Source of the DNA: G963663525 sp963663525
GTDB lineage: Bacteria; Myxococcota_A; SURF-8; G963663525
NCBI GenBank assembly: GCA_963663525.2
Contig: CAXXHC010000001.1
Coordinates: 434,001-498,000 of the forward strand
Length of the DNA stretch: 64,000 nucleotides
Direction: 5' to 3'
The stretch's first letter is position 1. Every line of letters starts with the position of its first letter. This document shows positions 16,831 through 25,808 of the stretch, piece after piece. The position numbers were made by a program, and so were the translations under genes. The notes beneath the pieces were generated by a model that was not told where the DNA came from, searched no databases, and worked only from the letters and a program-made list of their open reading frames with translations.

Positions 16831-18471
16831 ATGTTTTGTTACCAATGTGAACAGCGCGCCCAAGGCACCGGATGCACCAAAGTGGGCGTTTGCGGCAAAG
16901 ACGCACAAACCGCCGCGTTGCAGGATCTTCTGATTCAGGGATTGAAATCCCTGGCGCGCTATGCCACCCGATTGCGAGGTTTCGGTGTCGCGGACCGCGA
17001 AACCGACCTTTTCGCCATCGAAGGGCTGTTCACCACGATCACGAACGTCAATTTCGATCCCGACCGCTTGCGTGAATTGCTGGTGAAACTTCGCGGGCTG
17101 ATCGAAAAAAACCGCTCGGCCTACCAAGCCAAATGCAACGAAGCGGGACAAGAGCCGGAAGACCTCGGCGACGGCATCGAATGGAGTCTTGCCGCAACGC
17201 CGGAAGGGTGGCTACCCTTGTCCGCGCAAATCGGTCTCGAACCGCGCAAGGCCGAAAAAGGAGAGGATATCGTAGGGTTGGAGGAACTCATCACCTACGG
17301 CCTGAAGGGACTCGCCGCCTATGCCGATCACGCGCAGGTTCTGGGACAGGAGGACGAAGCCGTGTATGCCTTCGTGCATGAGGCGCTGGATTTTCTCACC
17401 GTTCCGCACGAAGTGGGCGACTACCTCGCCATGGCGCTCAAAGTCGGCGAAATCAACCTCAAGACCATGGAATTGCTGGACTTTGCCAACACCGGGACAT
17501 ACGGACACCCCGTGCCTACGCCTGTGCGTGTCACGCCGGTCAAGGGCAAGGCGATTCTGGTCAGCGGCCACGATCTCAAAGACCTGGAAGAACTGCTTAA
17601 ACAGACCGAGGGCAAGGGTATCCAGGTTTACACCCACGGGGAAATGCTTCCGGCCCACGGCTACCCGGAGTTGAAAAAATACCCGCACCTCGTCGGCAAT
17701 TACGGAGGAGCATGGCAGGATCAGCGCAAGGAATTCGATGCCTTTCCCGGAGCGATCCTGATGACGACGAACTGCATCCAGCGTCCGCAACCCAGCTATT
17801 TCAATCGGATTTTCACCACCAACCTCGTAGCCTGGCCTGGAGTCCGGCACATTGTAGGGCGGGATTTTTCCCCCGTGATCGAAGCGGCCTTGGACGCCGA
17901 AGGCTTCGCCGAGGACGCCCCTGAGAAAAGCATTCTCGTGGGTTTCGCCCGAAACAGCGTGCTGTCGGTGGCGGACAAGGTGATTGAGGGCGTAAAATCC
18001 GGGAAAATCAAGCACTTCTTCCTCATCGGAGGCTGCGACGGCGCGAAGTCCGGGCGCAACTACTTCACCGATCTGTCCCAAGCCGTGCCGCAGGATTGTG
18101 TGATATTGACGTTGGCATGTGGAAAATACCGTTTCAACAAGCTGGAATTCGGCGACATCGACGGCATTCCGCGCCTGCTGGACATCGGCCAGTGCAACGA
18201 CGCCTACTCTGCCGTGCAGATTGCCGTGGCGTTGGCCAACGCTTTCGACACGGACGTCAACAGTCTGCCGCTTTCACTGGTACTCAGTTGGTACGAGCAG
18301 AAGGCCGTGGCGATTCTGTTGACGCTTTTACACCTGGGGATTCGAGACATTCGCCTCGGACCGACCCTGCCGTCGTTCGTCACGGAACCTGTACTAAACG
18401 TATTGGTCGAGAACTTCGCCATCAAACCCACCACCGCCGTGGAGGATGATTTGAAGGCCATGCTGGGTTGA
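16831..18471 (+). CDS. hcp: Hydroxylamine reductase / hybrid-cluster protein
   Basis: Cytoplasmic Fe-S enzyme of 546 residues that reduces hydroxylamine in vitro and is linked in vivo to nitric oxide detoxification and protein S-nitrosylation. The N-terminus MFCYQCEQ starts at the ATG with AAGGAG upstream; an in-frame TTG at 16804 is not the start. Cys3, Cys6, Cys15 and Cys21 are spaced C-x2-C-x8-C-x5-C, the class I (Desulfovibrio-type) pattern for a [4Fe-4S] cluster, not the wider spacing of class II enzymes. Further conserved hybrid-cluster blocks are NGY-like GNYGGAWQDQ, TTNCIQRP and ILTLACGKYRFN. No hcr reductase gene follows. A strong terminator closes the gene, so it is monocistronic. 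Confidence 0.97.
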   Translation: MFCYQCEQRAQGTGCTKVGVCGKDAQTAALQDLLIQGLKSLARYATRLRGFGVADRETDLFAIEGLFTTITNVNFDPDRLRELLVKLRGLIEKNRSAYQAKCNEAGQEPEDLGDGIEWSLAATPEGWLPLSAQIGLEPRKAEKGEDIVGLEELITYGLKGLAAYADHAQVLGQEDEAVYAFVHEALDFLTVPHEVGDYLAMALKVGEINLKTMELLDFANTGTYGHPVPTPVRVTPVKGKAILVSGHDLKDLEELLKQTEGKGIQVYTHGEMLPAHGYPELKKYPHLVGNYGGAWQDQRKEFDAFPGAILMTTNCIQRPQPSYFNRIFTTNLVAWPGVRHIVGRDFSPVIEAALDAEGFAEDAPEKSILVGFARNSVLSVADKVIEGVKSGKIKHFFLIGGCDGAKSGRNYFTDLSQAVPQDCVILTLACGKYRFNKLEFGDIDGIPRLLDIGQCNDAYSAVQIAVALANAFDTDVNSLPLSLVLSWYEQKAVAILLTLLHLGIRDIRLGPTLPSFVTEPVLNVLVENFAIKPTTAVEDDLKAMLG

Positions 18472-18496
18472 AACTCCTCCATTTTTGCCCTTTGCA

Positions 18497-18534
18497 CGCC
18501 CTGCCGATGATCCGGCAGGGCGTTATTATTTGTT
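18497..18534 (+). terminator. Intrinsic terminator of hcp
   Basis: Perfect 10 bp stem CGCCCTGCCG/CGGCAGGGCG (18497-18506 and 18513-18522) with a six-base loop, followed by TTATTATTTGTT. It begins 26 bases after the hcp stop. Confidence 0.85.
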
Positions 18535-18752
18535 GCGGAACCTTGACGATCTGCCTTGAATGTTTCCGGAATTTCTCCGTCTGAATGATCTAACTCTCTG
18601 AAAATGCTAAACAATGGCATTCGTTGGTCCATTCGCAACGCATCATCGAACGGCATTTTTCTACATCCAAAACAAACAGGGACTTTGCTTGAGCCTAAAT
18701 TGGAATTGAGTTAAGGTACCCACCTTGCAGATTCTCGAAGCGGGAGTATTCG

Positions 18753-20267
18753 TTGCGACTCTGGCTGGACAAAAACCTCTCCAAAGATATTCTCAAGCTG
18801 GCCGTGCCCGTGGTGACCGGAATGCTATTCCAGACCATGGTCAACCTCGCCGATACGATCATGGTGGGGCGCATTTCGGACCCCGTAGTCTCGGTGGCGG
18901 GTATGGCGGCTATCGGCATCACGATCCCATTGTTCTGGGCGGTCGGAGGGTTTCTCTCGGCGCTGAACGTTGGCACACAGGCGATGACCGCCCGCCGATT
19001 CGGCGAGGGAAATCCTCGTAGAGCCGCGAAAGTACTGATGAATTCGGCGACGCTGGGGGCCGTGCTTTCCATTACCGCCGCCGTGGTGATGGTCCTTTTG
19101 GTGCCAGTGATATTCCCCTTTTTCAACGACAACCCCGAAGTCATCAAGCACGGCGTACCCTACGCCCAAACCCGTTTCGCGGCGGTGACCGCCATGGTGC
19201 TGACGCAGGTGTACAAGGCCTTTTTCGACGGCCTTGGCAAAACCTACGTTGCAATGGTGGCTAGCATCGTGATGAATGCGCTCAACATCGGCTTGAATTT
19301 CCTACTGGTTTTCGGTATCTGGGGCTTTCCCGAACTGGGAGTGCTTGGAGCCGGAATCGGCTCGATGATTTCCAGTTTCATCGGTTTGGGCATCGTGATC
19401 GGCTGGAGCATGATTCCTTCGATACGTCGCTTGTACCCGATTTACCGACTGAGCAACTGGGACGGCTACGTGATGAAGGAAGTCGTCCGGCTGAGTTTCC
19501 CCGGCGGCATCGCGACGATTTTCGTCATGTCCGGCTTTTTGATGTTTCTCAAAATCATGGGGATCGTGGACCATTCCATGTGGGTGAGTTCGTTTCCCGT
19601 GGAGCAGGCGAAAATGCTGGCCGCACACACTCAGCAGACCATGGGCCGGTTTGCCGCGCAAGGGGTGCCGTCGCTGTTTTTCGATACTCTGCCTTACGTC
19701 GAGCAGATCAAGGCTCAGATGCGAATGCCGCTATTTACCGCCGGAAGCAAGATCATCGTGGACCTGATGTCGATCTCCTTCATGGCCGCCATGGCGCAAG
19801 GCACGGCTACGGCCACGTTGGTGAGCCAGTCGCTGGGACGCAACGAACCGCAGAAAGCGGCCCAGTACGGTTGGGAATCGGTGCGTCTTGCCTGCCTGTT
19901 CATGGGAAGTCTCGGCGTGCTGGAAGCGATTTTCCCCGCGTTTTTCCTGGGTTTGTTCACCGACAAACAGCCGGTGATCGACGCCAGCATGAACACGATG
20001 CGTCTGCTTGGAGGGATCAACTTCATGGTTGCCTCGGCGCTGGTGTTCATGCAATCGCTGTTCGGGGCGGGCAATACACGTTTCGTAATGTACGTGGAGA
20101 TGACTTTGCACATGGTTTGCCTGGTTCCGCTGGCCTATCTTTTCGGAATCGTGTTCGAGCTGGGTATGGTGGGAACCTGGGCCGCTGCCGCGATGTATAT
20201 TACCATCTTGTGCCTGATCCTGGGTTGGAAATGGTGGGAAGGCAAATGGAAATACATAAAGATTTAA
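18753..20267 (+). CDS. MATE-family multidrug/Na+ exporter
   Basis: Polytopic inner-membrane protein of 504 residues, a little longer than typical MATE exporters (about 450). The first helices (LAVPVVTGMLFQTMVNLADTI) and the repeated second-half counterpart (GSKIIVDLMSISFMAAMAQG, ATATLVSQSLGRNEP) show the two-bundle MatE arrangement. MATE proteins expel organic cations or metabolites using Na+ or H+ gradients; the substrate here is unknown. Translation appears to begin at TTG 18753, with GGGAG six bases upstream; no ATG is available before residue 24. A loop of about 50 residues after the seventh helix, with many Gln and Phe residues, accounts for the extra length. nadC follows in the same direction after 133 bases. 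Confidence 0.9.
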   Translation: MRLWLDKNLSKDILKLAVPVVTGMLFQTMVNLADTIMVGRISDPVVSVAGMAAIGITIPLFWAVGGFLSALNVGTQAMTARRFGEGNPRRAAKVLMNSATLGAVLSITAAVVMVLLVPVIFPFFNDNPEVIKHGVPYAQTRFAAVTAMVLTQVYKAFFDGLGKTYVAMVASIVMNALNIGLNFLLVFGIWGFPELGVLGAGIGSMISSFIGLGIVIGWSMIPSIRRLYPIYRLSNWDGYVMKEVVRLSFPGGIATIFVMSGFLMFLKIMGIVDHSMWVSSFPVEQAKMLAAHTQQTMGRFAAQGVPSLFFDTLPYVEQIKAQMRMPLFTAGSKIIVDLMSISFMAAMAQGTATATLVSQSLGRNEPQKAAQYGWESVRLACLFMGSLGVLEAIFPAFFLGLFTDKQPVIDASMNTMRLLGGINFMVASALVFMQSLFGAGNTRFVMYVEMTLHMVCLVPLAYLFGIVFELGMVGTWAAAAMYITILCLILGWKWWEGKWKYIKI

Positions 20268-20400
20268 CTTTTCGCCCATTCCTGGTACACTGTTAAAGGC
20301 GGTTTTCGCCGCAACAGCCCGGATTTGCACCGCAACCATCAGAAACGAGGGACGCGACCGGCGTTCGACCGCCGGTCGATTCACGCGAGGGACGATATCA

Positions 20401-21251
20401 TGGAATTATCCACGCTGGCTTTTCGCCCCCTGTTGAAACTGGCGATCGAGGAAGATGTGGGTTATGCCGACATCACGACCCTGGGAAGCGTGGCGGCGAC
20501 CGCCACGGCGACGGCCAGAGTCATTGCCAAGCAGGATCTGGTCTTTTGCGGCGGTCCGCTGATTCAGAGCTGTTTCGACGAAATCGGTAGTCCCGGAGAT
20601 GTCGAGCTGCTTTTTTTGATGAAAGAAGGCCAGCCCTGCAAGTCGGGAACCACGCTGGTGCGCCTCAAGGGACGGGCCAGAACGCTGCTCACCGGGGAAC
20701 GGATCATGCTGAATTTCCTGCAGCGACTGTCGGGTATTTCCACCCATGTGCGTACCTATACGTCCCGCATCGTTCATACACAGACCCGCCTGATCGACAC
20801 CCGCAAGACGAATCCCGGCTGGCGAAGCCTGGAAAAATACGCCGTGTTTATCGGCGGAGGCGGCAACCACCGGCACGGCTTGTTCGATGGCGTGTTGCTG
20901 AAGGAAAACCACATCCGGGCGGCGGGCGGCATCACCATGGCCGTGAGACGGGTGCGGGCGGGAATTCACCATCTCGTGCGGATCGAGGTGGAGGTTACGA
21001 CGATCGAGGAAGTCAGGGAAGCCGTTGAAGCGGGGGCGGAAGGGCTGTTGCTGGACAACATGAGTCCCGACCAGATCCGGCAGGCTCTGGAAGTGATTCC
21101 CTCCGGCGTGTTCACCGAAGCCTCTGGCGGCATTACCTTCGAAACGATCGAAGCGTATGCGGAAACCGGGGTGGATTTCCTCTCGGTCGGAGATCTCACC
21201 CACGGTGCGGACTGGGTGGATATCAGCATGTACGTGGATACGGTCGGGTAA
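20401..21251 (+). CDS. nadC: Nicotinate-nucleotide pyrophosphorylase (carboxylating)
   Basis: Quinolinate phosphoribosyltransferase: converts quinolinate and PRPP to nicotinate mononucleotide in de novo NAD synthesis. The 283-residue length matches the family. Diagnostic blocks are ERIMLNFLQRLSGIST, LIDTRKTNPGWRSLEKYAV, the HRHGLFDGVLLKENHI segment with the active-site Lys, IEVEVTT, LLLDNMSP and EASGGI. The ATG at 20401 is preceded by GAGG at eight bases; reading further upstream only extends into unconserved codons. nadA and nadB are not in the window. The ring-binding residue region has N-P-G-W-R where T-P-G-L/M-R is common, a mild variation. Confidence 0.96.
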
Positions 21252-21534
21252 TCCGTTCCAGAGGAAACAACGGGATAATCTGCTGTAGATTCAAGTAGTT
21301 GGCAATGGTGTTTTCATGTTTCGATGTGAATTCACTCGGCATAATTTGTTGTGAAGGACACGGGTTTGGAATGTCTGAAAGGCATGAGTAAATCTTTGGT
21401 ATTGATATTCAAAATATTCTTATGAGGTTTATGGAAATAATTTGATTGAATCGCAAAAGAGCATAGACATTCTTTCTTTTACAATTATACTTCTATAAGT
21501 GAGCCGTTTTCGCCAATAACGACACGGGCCATTC

Positions 21535-24300
21535 ATGGGAAATGACAAGGACAACCTTGCGAGCTTCGCTGCATTCGACGCGTTTCCGGACGCCGTAGTG
21601 GTGTTCGATCGTTCGTTCTCGATCGAAACCTGGAACGCCGGAGCTGAAAGACTGTTCGGTATTCCACGAATCGAGGCATTGCAGCAGTCCCTGAAGACGA
21701 TACTCCCGCTTGAAATCAAACAGGTTTTTGTGGATGCCTGCGAGCGTCGATCTTCTTGGCGAGGGGATGCTCCATATTCGAAAAACGACGGGGAAACGGT
21801 GTGGATTCACTGGACGGTCAGCGTTTTTTCTCCCGACGTGGATGGAAATTCGCGATTTCTTGCCACCGGTGCGGATGTCTCCGAGCGAAAACATGCCGAA
21901 CGGGTTCTCGAAATCCAACGAGAGTTCTTCAAGGAATTGGCACGTACCGAAGATCTGGATGCCATTCTTCGCCTCTGTTTGCGACGCGCTATGCGGATTT
22001 CCGAGATGGAATGCGGTGGGATCTACATGCTCGATCCGGTTACCGGAGCGGCGGATCTGTTCGATCATAAAGGACTTTCGGAGCGATTTTGCCAAGCTGT
22101 CGGCCATTTCGAAAAAGGTTCCAAAGGCATTCAGACCATCCTGGAAAAAAAGCCGATTTATTACAACGCGAAGCGCTTGGAAGAGGAATCGTCCGAACAT
22201 CTCAGAGAAGAAGGTTTACAGAGCCTCGCCGTAATACCGATCGTTTGCGACGATCAGGTGTTCGGCTCGATTCACGTTGCTTCCTATAAAACGATGACTC
22301 TTAGCGCCTCCGCGCGAAATGGCTTGGAAGCGATTACCTGCCAGACCGGGCTTTTGATTGCAAAGCACCGTTTCTTTAAAAAAATGTTCGATAGCGACAA
22401 ACGGTTTCAACAGCTTTACGAAAGCATGATCGAGGGGATGGCGTTGCATGAACTCGTATACGACGAGGAGGGGAAGCCTGTCGATTACGTTCTTGTGGAG
22501 GTGAATCCGGCGTTCGAAACGATTCTGGGAATGTCACGTCAAAAAGTCATAGGAAGGAAAGCCAGCGAAATTTACGCTTCGGACCCACCACAGTTTTTCG
22601 ATATCTACCGAAAAGTCGCCGAGACGGGAGAATCCACCCGCTTCGAAGTGCAATATCCACCACTTGCCAAATATTTCAGAATTCAAGTTTTTTCGTATGC
22701 CAAAGGCATGTTCGCAACCCTTTTCGAGGATATTACGGAGATGAAGGTTGCGGAAAAATCGTTACGAGAGCGGGAAGAAACCTACCGCGCCCTCGCGGAC
22801 CACTCCCCGGATATCATTGCCCGTTTCGATCGGGAACACCGCTGTCTGTATATCAATAATGCGATAGAAGCGGTGGGAAGCCGTAAAATGGAGGAGTATC
22901 TCGGGAAGACCCAGCGGGAACTGGGCTTTCCGGAACCTGTGATCCAGCGATGGGATCATGCCCTCGACACCGTATTTGCTCGCAGCGAACCTTTCGACAT
23001 GGAATTTGAATGGCCGGACGGCGCGTGTTTCGATGCTAGGCTGGTTCCGGAGTTCGACGAGGCAGGGGAAGTCAAGGTCGTGCTGGCCTCGATTCGGGAT
23101 ATTACCGAGAAGAAAAGGTCGGTCGAGGAAAGAGTTCGCCTCGAACGCCAGCTTCGTCAGGCCCAGAAAATGGAGTCCATCGGACGTCTTGCAAGCGGCG
23201 TGGCCCATGATTTCAACAACTTGCTGACCGGTATCACCGGCAACGTCGAACTGGCGATGATGGAAGAAGACATCGCCCCGCCGCTGATGACCGCGCTCGA
23301 AGAGGTTCGTAGCGAGGCGAAAAGTGCGGGAAAACTGGTGCGACAACTGCTTACGTTTACGAGCAAACAAGAAAACAAACCGAGTATTTTCAGCCTCAAC
23401 GAGTTGCTCAAGGGTATGGTTTCCATGCTCAAGCCGCTTTTGGGAGAAGACGTCGCTTTCGACATGATTCTTTCGGAAGGAATGGAGTACGTCGAGGCCG
23501 ATGCAAATCAGATCGAACAAGTCGTCATGAACCTTGTGGTCAACTCGCGTGACGCCATGACGATGGGTGGAGAAATCAGGATCGAGACTTCCAAGATCGA
23601 ATTGGATGCCTCGTTTTGTGAAGAAAGATTCGATCTGAAACCGGGGACTTACGTCAAGTTGGTTGTAAGTGATACCGGTACGGGCATCCCCCGTGAAGTC
23701 CTGCCGCAGATTTTCGAGCCGTTTTTCACCACCAAGAGGAAAGGAGAAGGAACCGGCCTGGGGCTGTCCATCGTTTTCGGGATTGTGAGGCAGAATCGTG
23801 GATTCATCGACGTGGATTCGGAAATCGATCAGGGGACGACGTTCACCATCTATCTGCCCAATGTCCGCCCGCCTTCTCAACGGCCTGTACCCGTCAAAAC
23901 CTCTCGCAAACCTCTTCCAGAAGGAAACGAGACGATTTTCCTCGTCGAGGACGAGCAACTTGTCCGGGACGTCACTTCGCAGATTCTTTCACGGATCGGA
24001 TACCGGGTTCACGCGTTCGAAGACGGTCCTTCGGCGCTTGCGGCCATCCGTGCTTTCGGAGAGCCGATCGACCTTTTATTGACCGACGTCATTATGCCTG
24101 GAATGAACGGCAGACAATTGGCGGAGAAAGTGAAAGTATTGCGGCCCGATATCAAAATCCTCTTTAATTCCGGCTATATGGAAAACATCATCGCCGATCA
24201 TGGCGTGCTCGATCATGGCGTGCAATTTATCAGCAAGCCTTTTACACCGCTAAGCCTTGCCCAGAAGATTCGTGAAGTGCTGGAAGCGAAGCCGAGTTGA
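21535..24300 (+). CDS. PAS-GAF-PAS-PAS hybrid sensor histidine kinase
   Basis: Cytoplasmic hybrid kinase of 921 residues without membrane segments. PAS1 spans about 10-120 and GAF about 130-285. PAS2 is about 290-405 (YESMIEGMALHELVYDE) and PAS3 about 415-530 (ALADHSPDIIARFDREH). The HisKA domain has phospho-acceptor His558 in GRLASGVAHDFNNLLTGI. The HATPase has N-box VVMNLVVNSRDAM and G-boxes DTGTGIP and GTGLGLS. A C-terminal receiver (about 800-920) has Asp851 in LLLTDVIMPGMNG. It is a PAS-rich kinase of the NtrB-like H-box class, with no separate response regulator or DNA-binding output adjacent, so phosphotransfer probably goes on to an unlinked partner. The signal is unknown; PAS and GAF could bind haem, flavin or small molecules. 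It is convergent with the radical SAM gene (30-base gap). Confidence 0.94.
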   Translation: MGNDKDNLASFAAFDAFPDAVVVFDRSFSIETWNAGAERLFGIPRIEALQQSLKTILPLEIKQVFVDACERRSSWRGDAPYSKNDGETVWIHWTVSVFSPDVDGNSRFLATGADVSERKHAERVLEIQREFFKELARTEDLDAILRLCLRRAMRISEMECGGIYMLDPVTGAADLFDHKGLSERFCQAVGHFEKGSKGIQTILEKKPIYYNAKRLEEESSEHLREEGLQSLAVIPIVCDDQVFGSIHVASYKTMTLSASARNGLEAITCQTGLLIAKHRFFKKMFDSDKRFQQLYESMIEGMALHELVYDEEGKPVDYVLVEVNPAFETILGMSRQKVIGRKASEIYASDPPQFFDIYRKVAETGESTRFEVQYPPLAKYFRIQVFSYAKGMFATLFEDITEMKVAEKSLREREETYRALADHSPDIIARFDREHRCLYINNAIEAVGSRKMEEYLGKTQRELGFPEPVIQRWDHALDTVFARSEPFDMEFEWPDGACFDARLVPEFDEAGEVKVVLASIRDITEKKRSVEERVRLERQLRQAQKMESIGRLASGVAHDFNNLLTGITGNVELAMMEEDIAPPLMTALEEVRSEAKSAGKLVRQLLTFTSKQENKPSIFSLNELLKGMVSMLKPLLGEDVAFDMILSEGMEYVEADANQIEQVVMNLVVNSRDAMTMGGEIRIETSKIELDASFCEERFDLKPGTYVKLVVSDTGTGIPREVLPQIFEPFFTTKRKGEGTGLGLSIVFGIVRQNRGFIDVDSEIDQGTTFTIYLPNVRPPSQRPVPVKTSRKPLPEGNETIFLVEDEQLVRDVTSQILSRIGYRVHAFEDGPSALAAIRAFGEPIDLLLTDVIMPGMNGRQLAEKVKVLRPDIKILFNSGYMENIIADHGVLDHGVQFISKPFTPLSLAQKIREVLEAKPS

Positions 24301-24330
24301 TCCGAATCGCACCAAAAAGCGCTTGAATCG

Positions 24331-25314
24331 CTACAAATACACGTCGTCGTCACGACTCGTTTTCCGGTCAGGGATTCGATCCTCGGTCTGGGCGGCGAGT
24401 TCCTCCGTGCCGAAGGTATTGGCATAGTGCTTGTACACACCTCCGCAACGGTCTAGATATACACAGGTTTTGCAGGGTGCGGGATGCTGGGGACAGGCGA
24501 AACCCACGGCTTCGCAGTTTCCCGGTGGGTGCAGGTAGGCGGCGCGTTCGGGCAGGATGCAGAACGGCCACTCGAAGGTGGTTTGCAAGCGTGTTTTTCC
24601 CAGACTTTCCAGCCAGTCGATGCCTTGTTCCACGGCGGCTTTCATTTCCGAAAACGGTGCGGCGATGGAAGCGAAACGTTCGGCGAATACGGGCGAAGGA
24701 ATAAGCTGCACGAAATTCACTTCCACGGGGTGGGAAAACCGGTCCATCAGGACTAAAAAGTCCTGTATTTCCGGGTAGTTGATCCTGCACAGGACGAACG
24801 ACACACTCAACGACCCGCGCCAATTCCCCTTTCGGTGCAGGCGCACGAGGTGGGTTATTCCACGAAGACTTTGGGCGAAGCTGCCTTTCGAGCGGGTCAG
24901 GGCGTCGTGGCTGCGCGCCGTCGCGCCGTGAATCGACACTCGGAAGTCCTGCACTCCGGCTTCCACCGTGCGGCGGGAAAAATCTTCGTCGGCCAACATC
25001 CGACCGTTGGTGATGAGTCCCATCCGCGTGAATCCCAATTCCTTCGCTTTCGCCAAAAGAGGAAAGAAATCGGGATGGATGGTGGCCTCGCTGGCGAGGA
25101 AATCCTGAACGTTCAAGCGGTTTTGCGTCTCCCGCAGGACTTTCATCGCTTCAATCGCCTGAGCGAGATCGGGATAGCGCGTGGTGTGGTCGTCGTAGCA
25201 GAAAAGGCAGTTGTTGTTGCAGAAACGCCCCTTGGCTCCTTTAAAGCCCCGGCCTTTGCGTCCGGGATCGACGCCCGATCGTGTGCCGTCGTGGTTGTCG
25301 TCGTGCTTGGTCAT
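24331..25314 (-). CDS. Radical SAM protein with C-terminal Cys motif
   Basis: Radical SAM enzyme of about 327 residues. The [4Fe-4S]-SAM motif is C-N-N-N-C-L-F-C (C-x3-C-x2-C), placed unusually close to the N-terminus after a Lys/Gly-rich lead. The barrel strands include LITNGRML and VQDFRVSIHGATARSHDALT, typical of the SAM-binding half. The C-terminus holds further cysteines (GNCEAVGFACPQ, PCKTCVYLDRCGGVYKHY), like a SPASM/twitch auxiliary-cluster region. Such proteins modify peptides or small molecules; no precursor peptide or partner is adjacent, so the function is open. The ATG at 25314 is chosen; a TTG at 25332 is also in frame and neither has a clear ribosome-binding site. Confidence 0.85.
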   Translation of the reverse strand: MTKHDDNHDGTRSGVDPGRKGRGFKGAKGRFCNNNCLFCYDDHTTRYPDLAQAIEAMKVLRETQNRLNVQDFLASEATIHPDFFPLLAKAKELGFTRMGLITNGRMLADEDFSRRTVEAGVQDFRVSIHGATARSHDALTRSKGSFAQSLRGITHLVRLHRKGNWRGSLSVSFVLCRINYPEIQDFLVLMDRFSHPVEVNFVQLIPSPVFAERFASIAAPFSEMKAAVEQGIDWLESLGKTRLQTTFEWPFCILPERAAYLHPPGNCEAVGFACPQHPAPCKTCVYLDRCGGVYKHYANTFGTEELAAQTEDRIPDRKTSRDDDVYL

Positions 25315-25490
25315 GATTTCAGCGTAGCGCAATTTCAGGACAAGTCAATGCGTGTCGGTGCAGGGTGATTCAATTCTTGATTCTACATGAATCCAACTCG
25401 GTGAATCTAGGAACGGGTGCCCGGGTCTTCGATCCGGGCGGAAATTAAATGAGTGCGAAACATTGTAAAAGCTTATTCCAAGGAGAAAAA

Positions 25491-25598
25491 CGTAGGGGCG
25501 AGTGTAGTGAACAAAGTGAACGGAGCTCCCCAGAAACCGAAAAACTCTGTCAAAACGGGGGGCTACAGTCGCTATGCTCCTTTCACCCGCCCCTACAT
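25491..25598. repeat. 108 bp imperfect inverted repeat, MITE- or REP-like
   Basis: The ends GTAGGGGCG (25492-25500) and CGCCCCTAC (25589-25597) are exact inverted copies. Pairing continues inward imperfectly through GTG..AGTGAACGGAGC against GCTCCTTTCAC. A smaller hairpin, GCCCGG/CCGGGC at 25419-25439, lies just upstream. The segment lies in the noncoding stretch between the radical SAM and gdhA genes and has no coding potential of its own. No second copy was seen in the window, so its mobility is unproven. Confidence 0.4.
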
Positions 25599-25745
25599 TC
25601 ATCCTCCCTTTTTTGTGTTTTCAAGGCCATTCGCCTGACGACGAAAGACCTTGGCACCCTTCCAAACAAACATCCTTCCATGGAAATCGGGGAAAGAAGT
25701 AGAATTGAATCGCCCTGGCGTCGGTGTGTTCCCATGGCTTGTCCG

Positions 25746-25779
25746 AAAAAAGAAAAACGGCGGCCTCAGGCCGCCGTTG
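25746..25779 (-). terminator. Intrinsic terminator of gdhA
   Basis: 10 bp perfect stem (25757-25766 and 25770-25779, AACGGCGGCC/GGCCGCCGTT) with a TCA loop, followed on the transcribed strand by a T-rich tract (complement of 25746-25756). It lies 29 bases after the gdhA stop. Confidence 0.88.
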
Positions 25780-25808
25780 GGATGATCAGATCGTTGAAAA
25801 CCGAAATC

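Noticed and set aside
25405..25445. tRNA T-arm-like sequence (CCGGGTCTTCGATCCGG).
   Set aside because: Flanking bases do not form an acceptor, D or anticodon arm; it is a simple hairpin.
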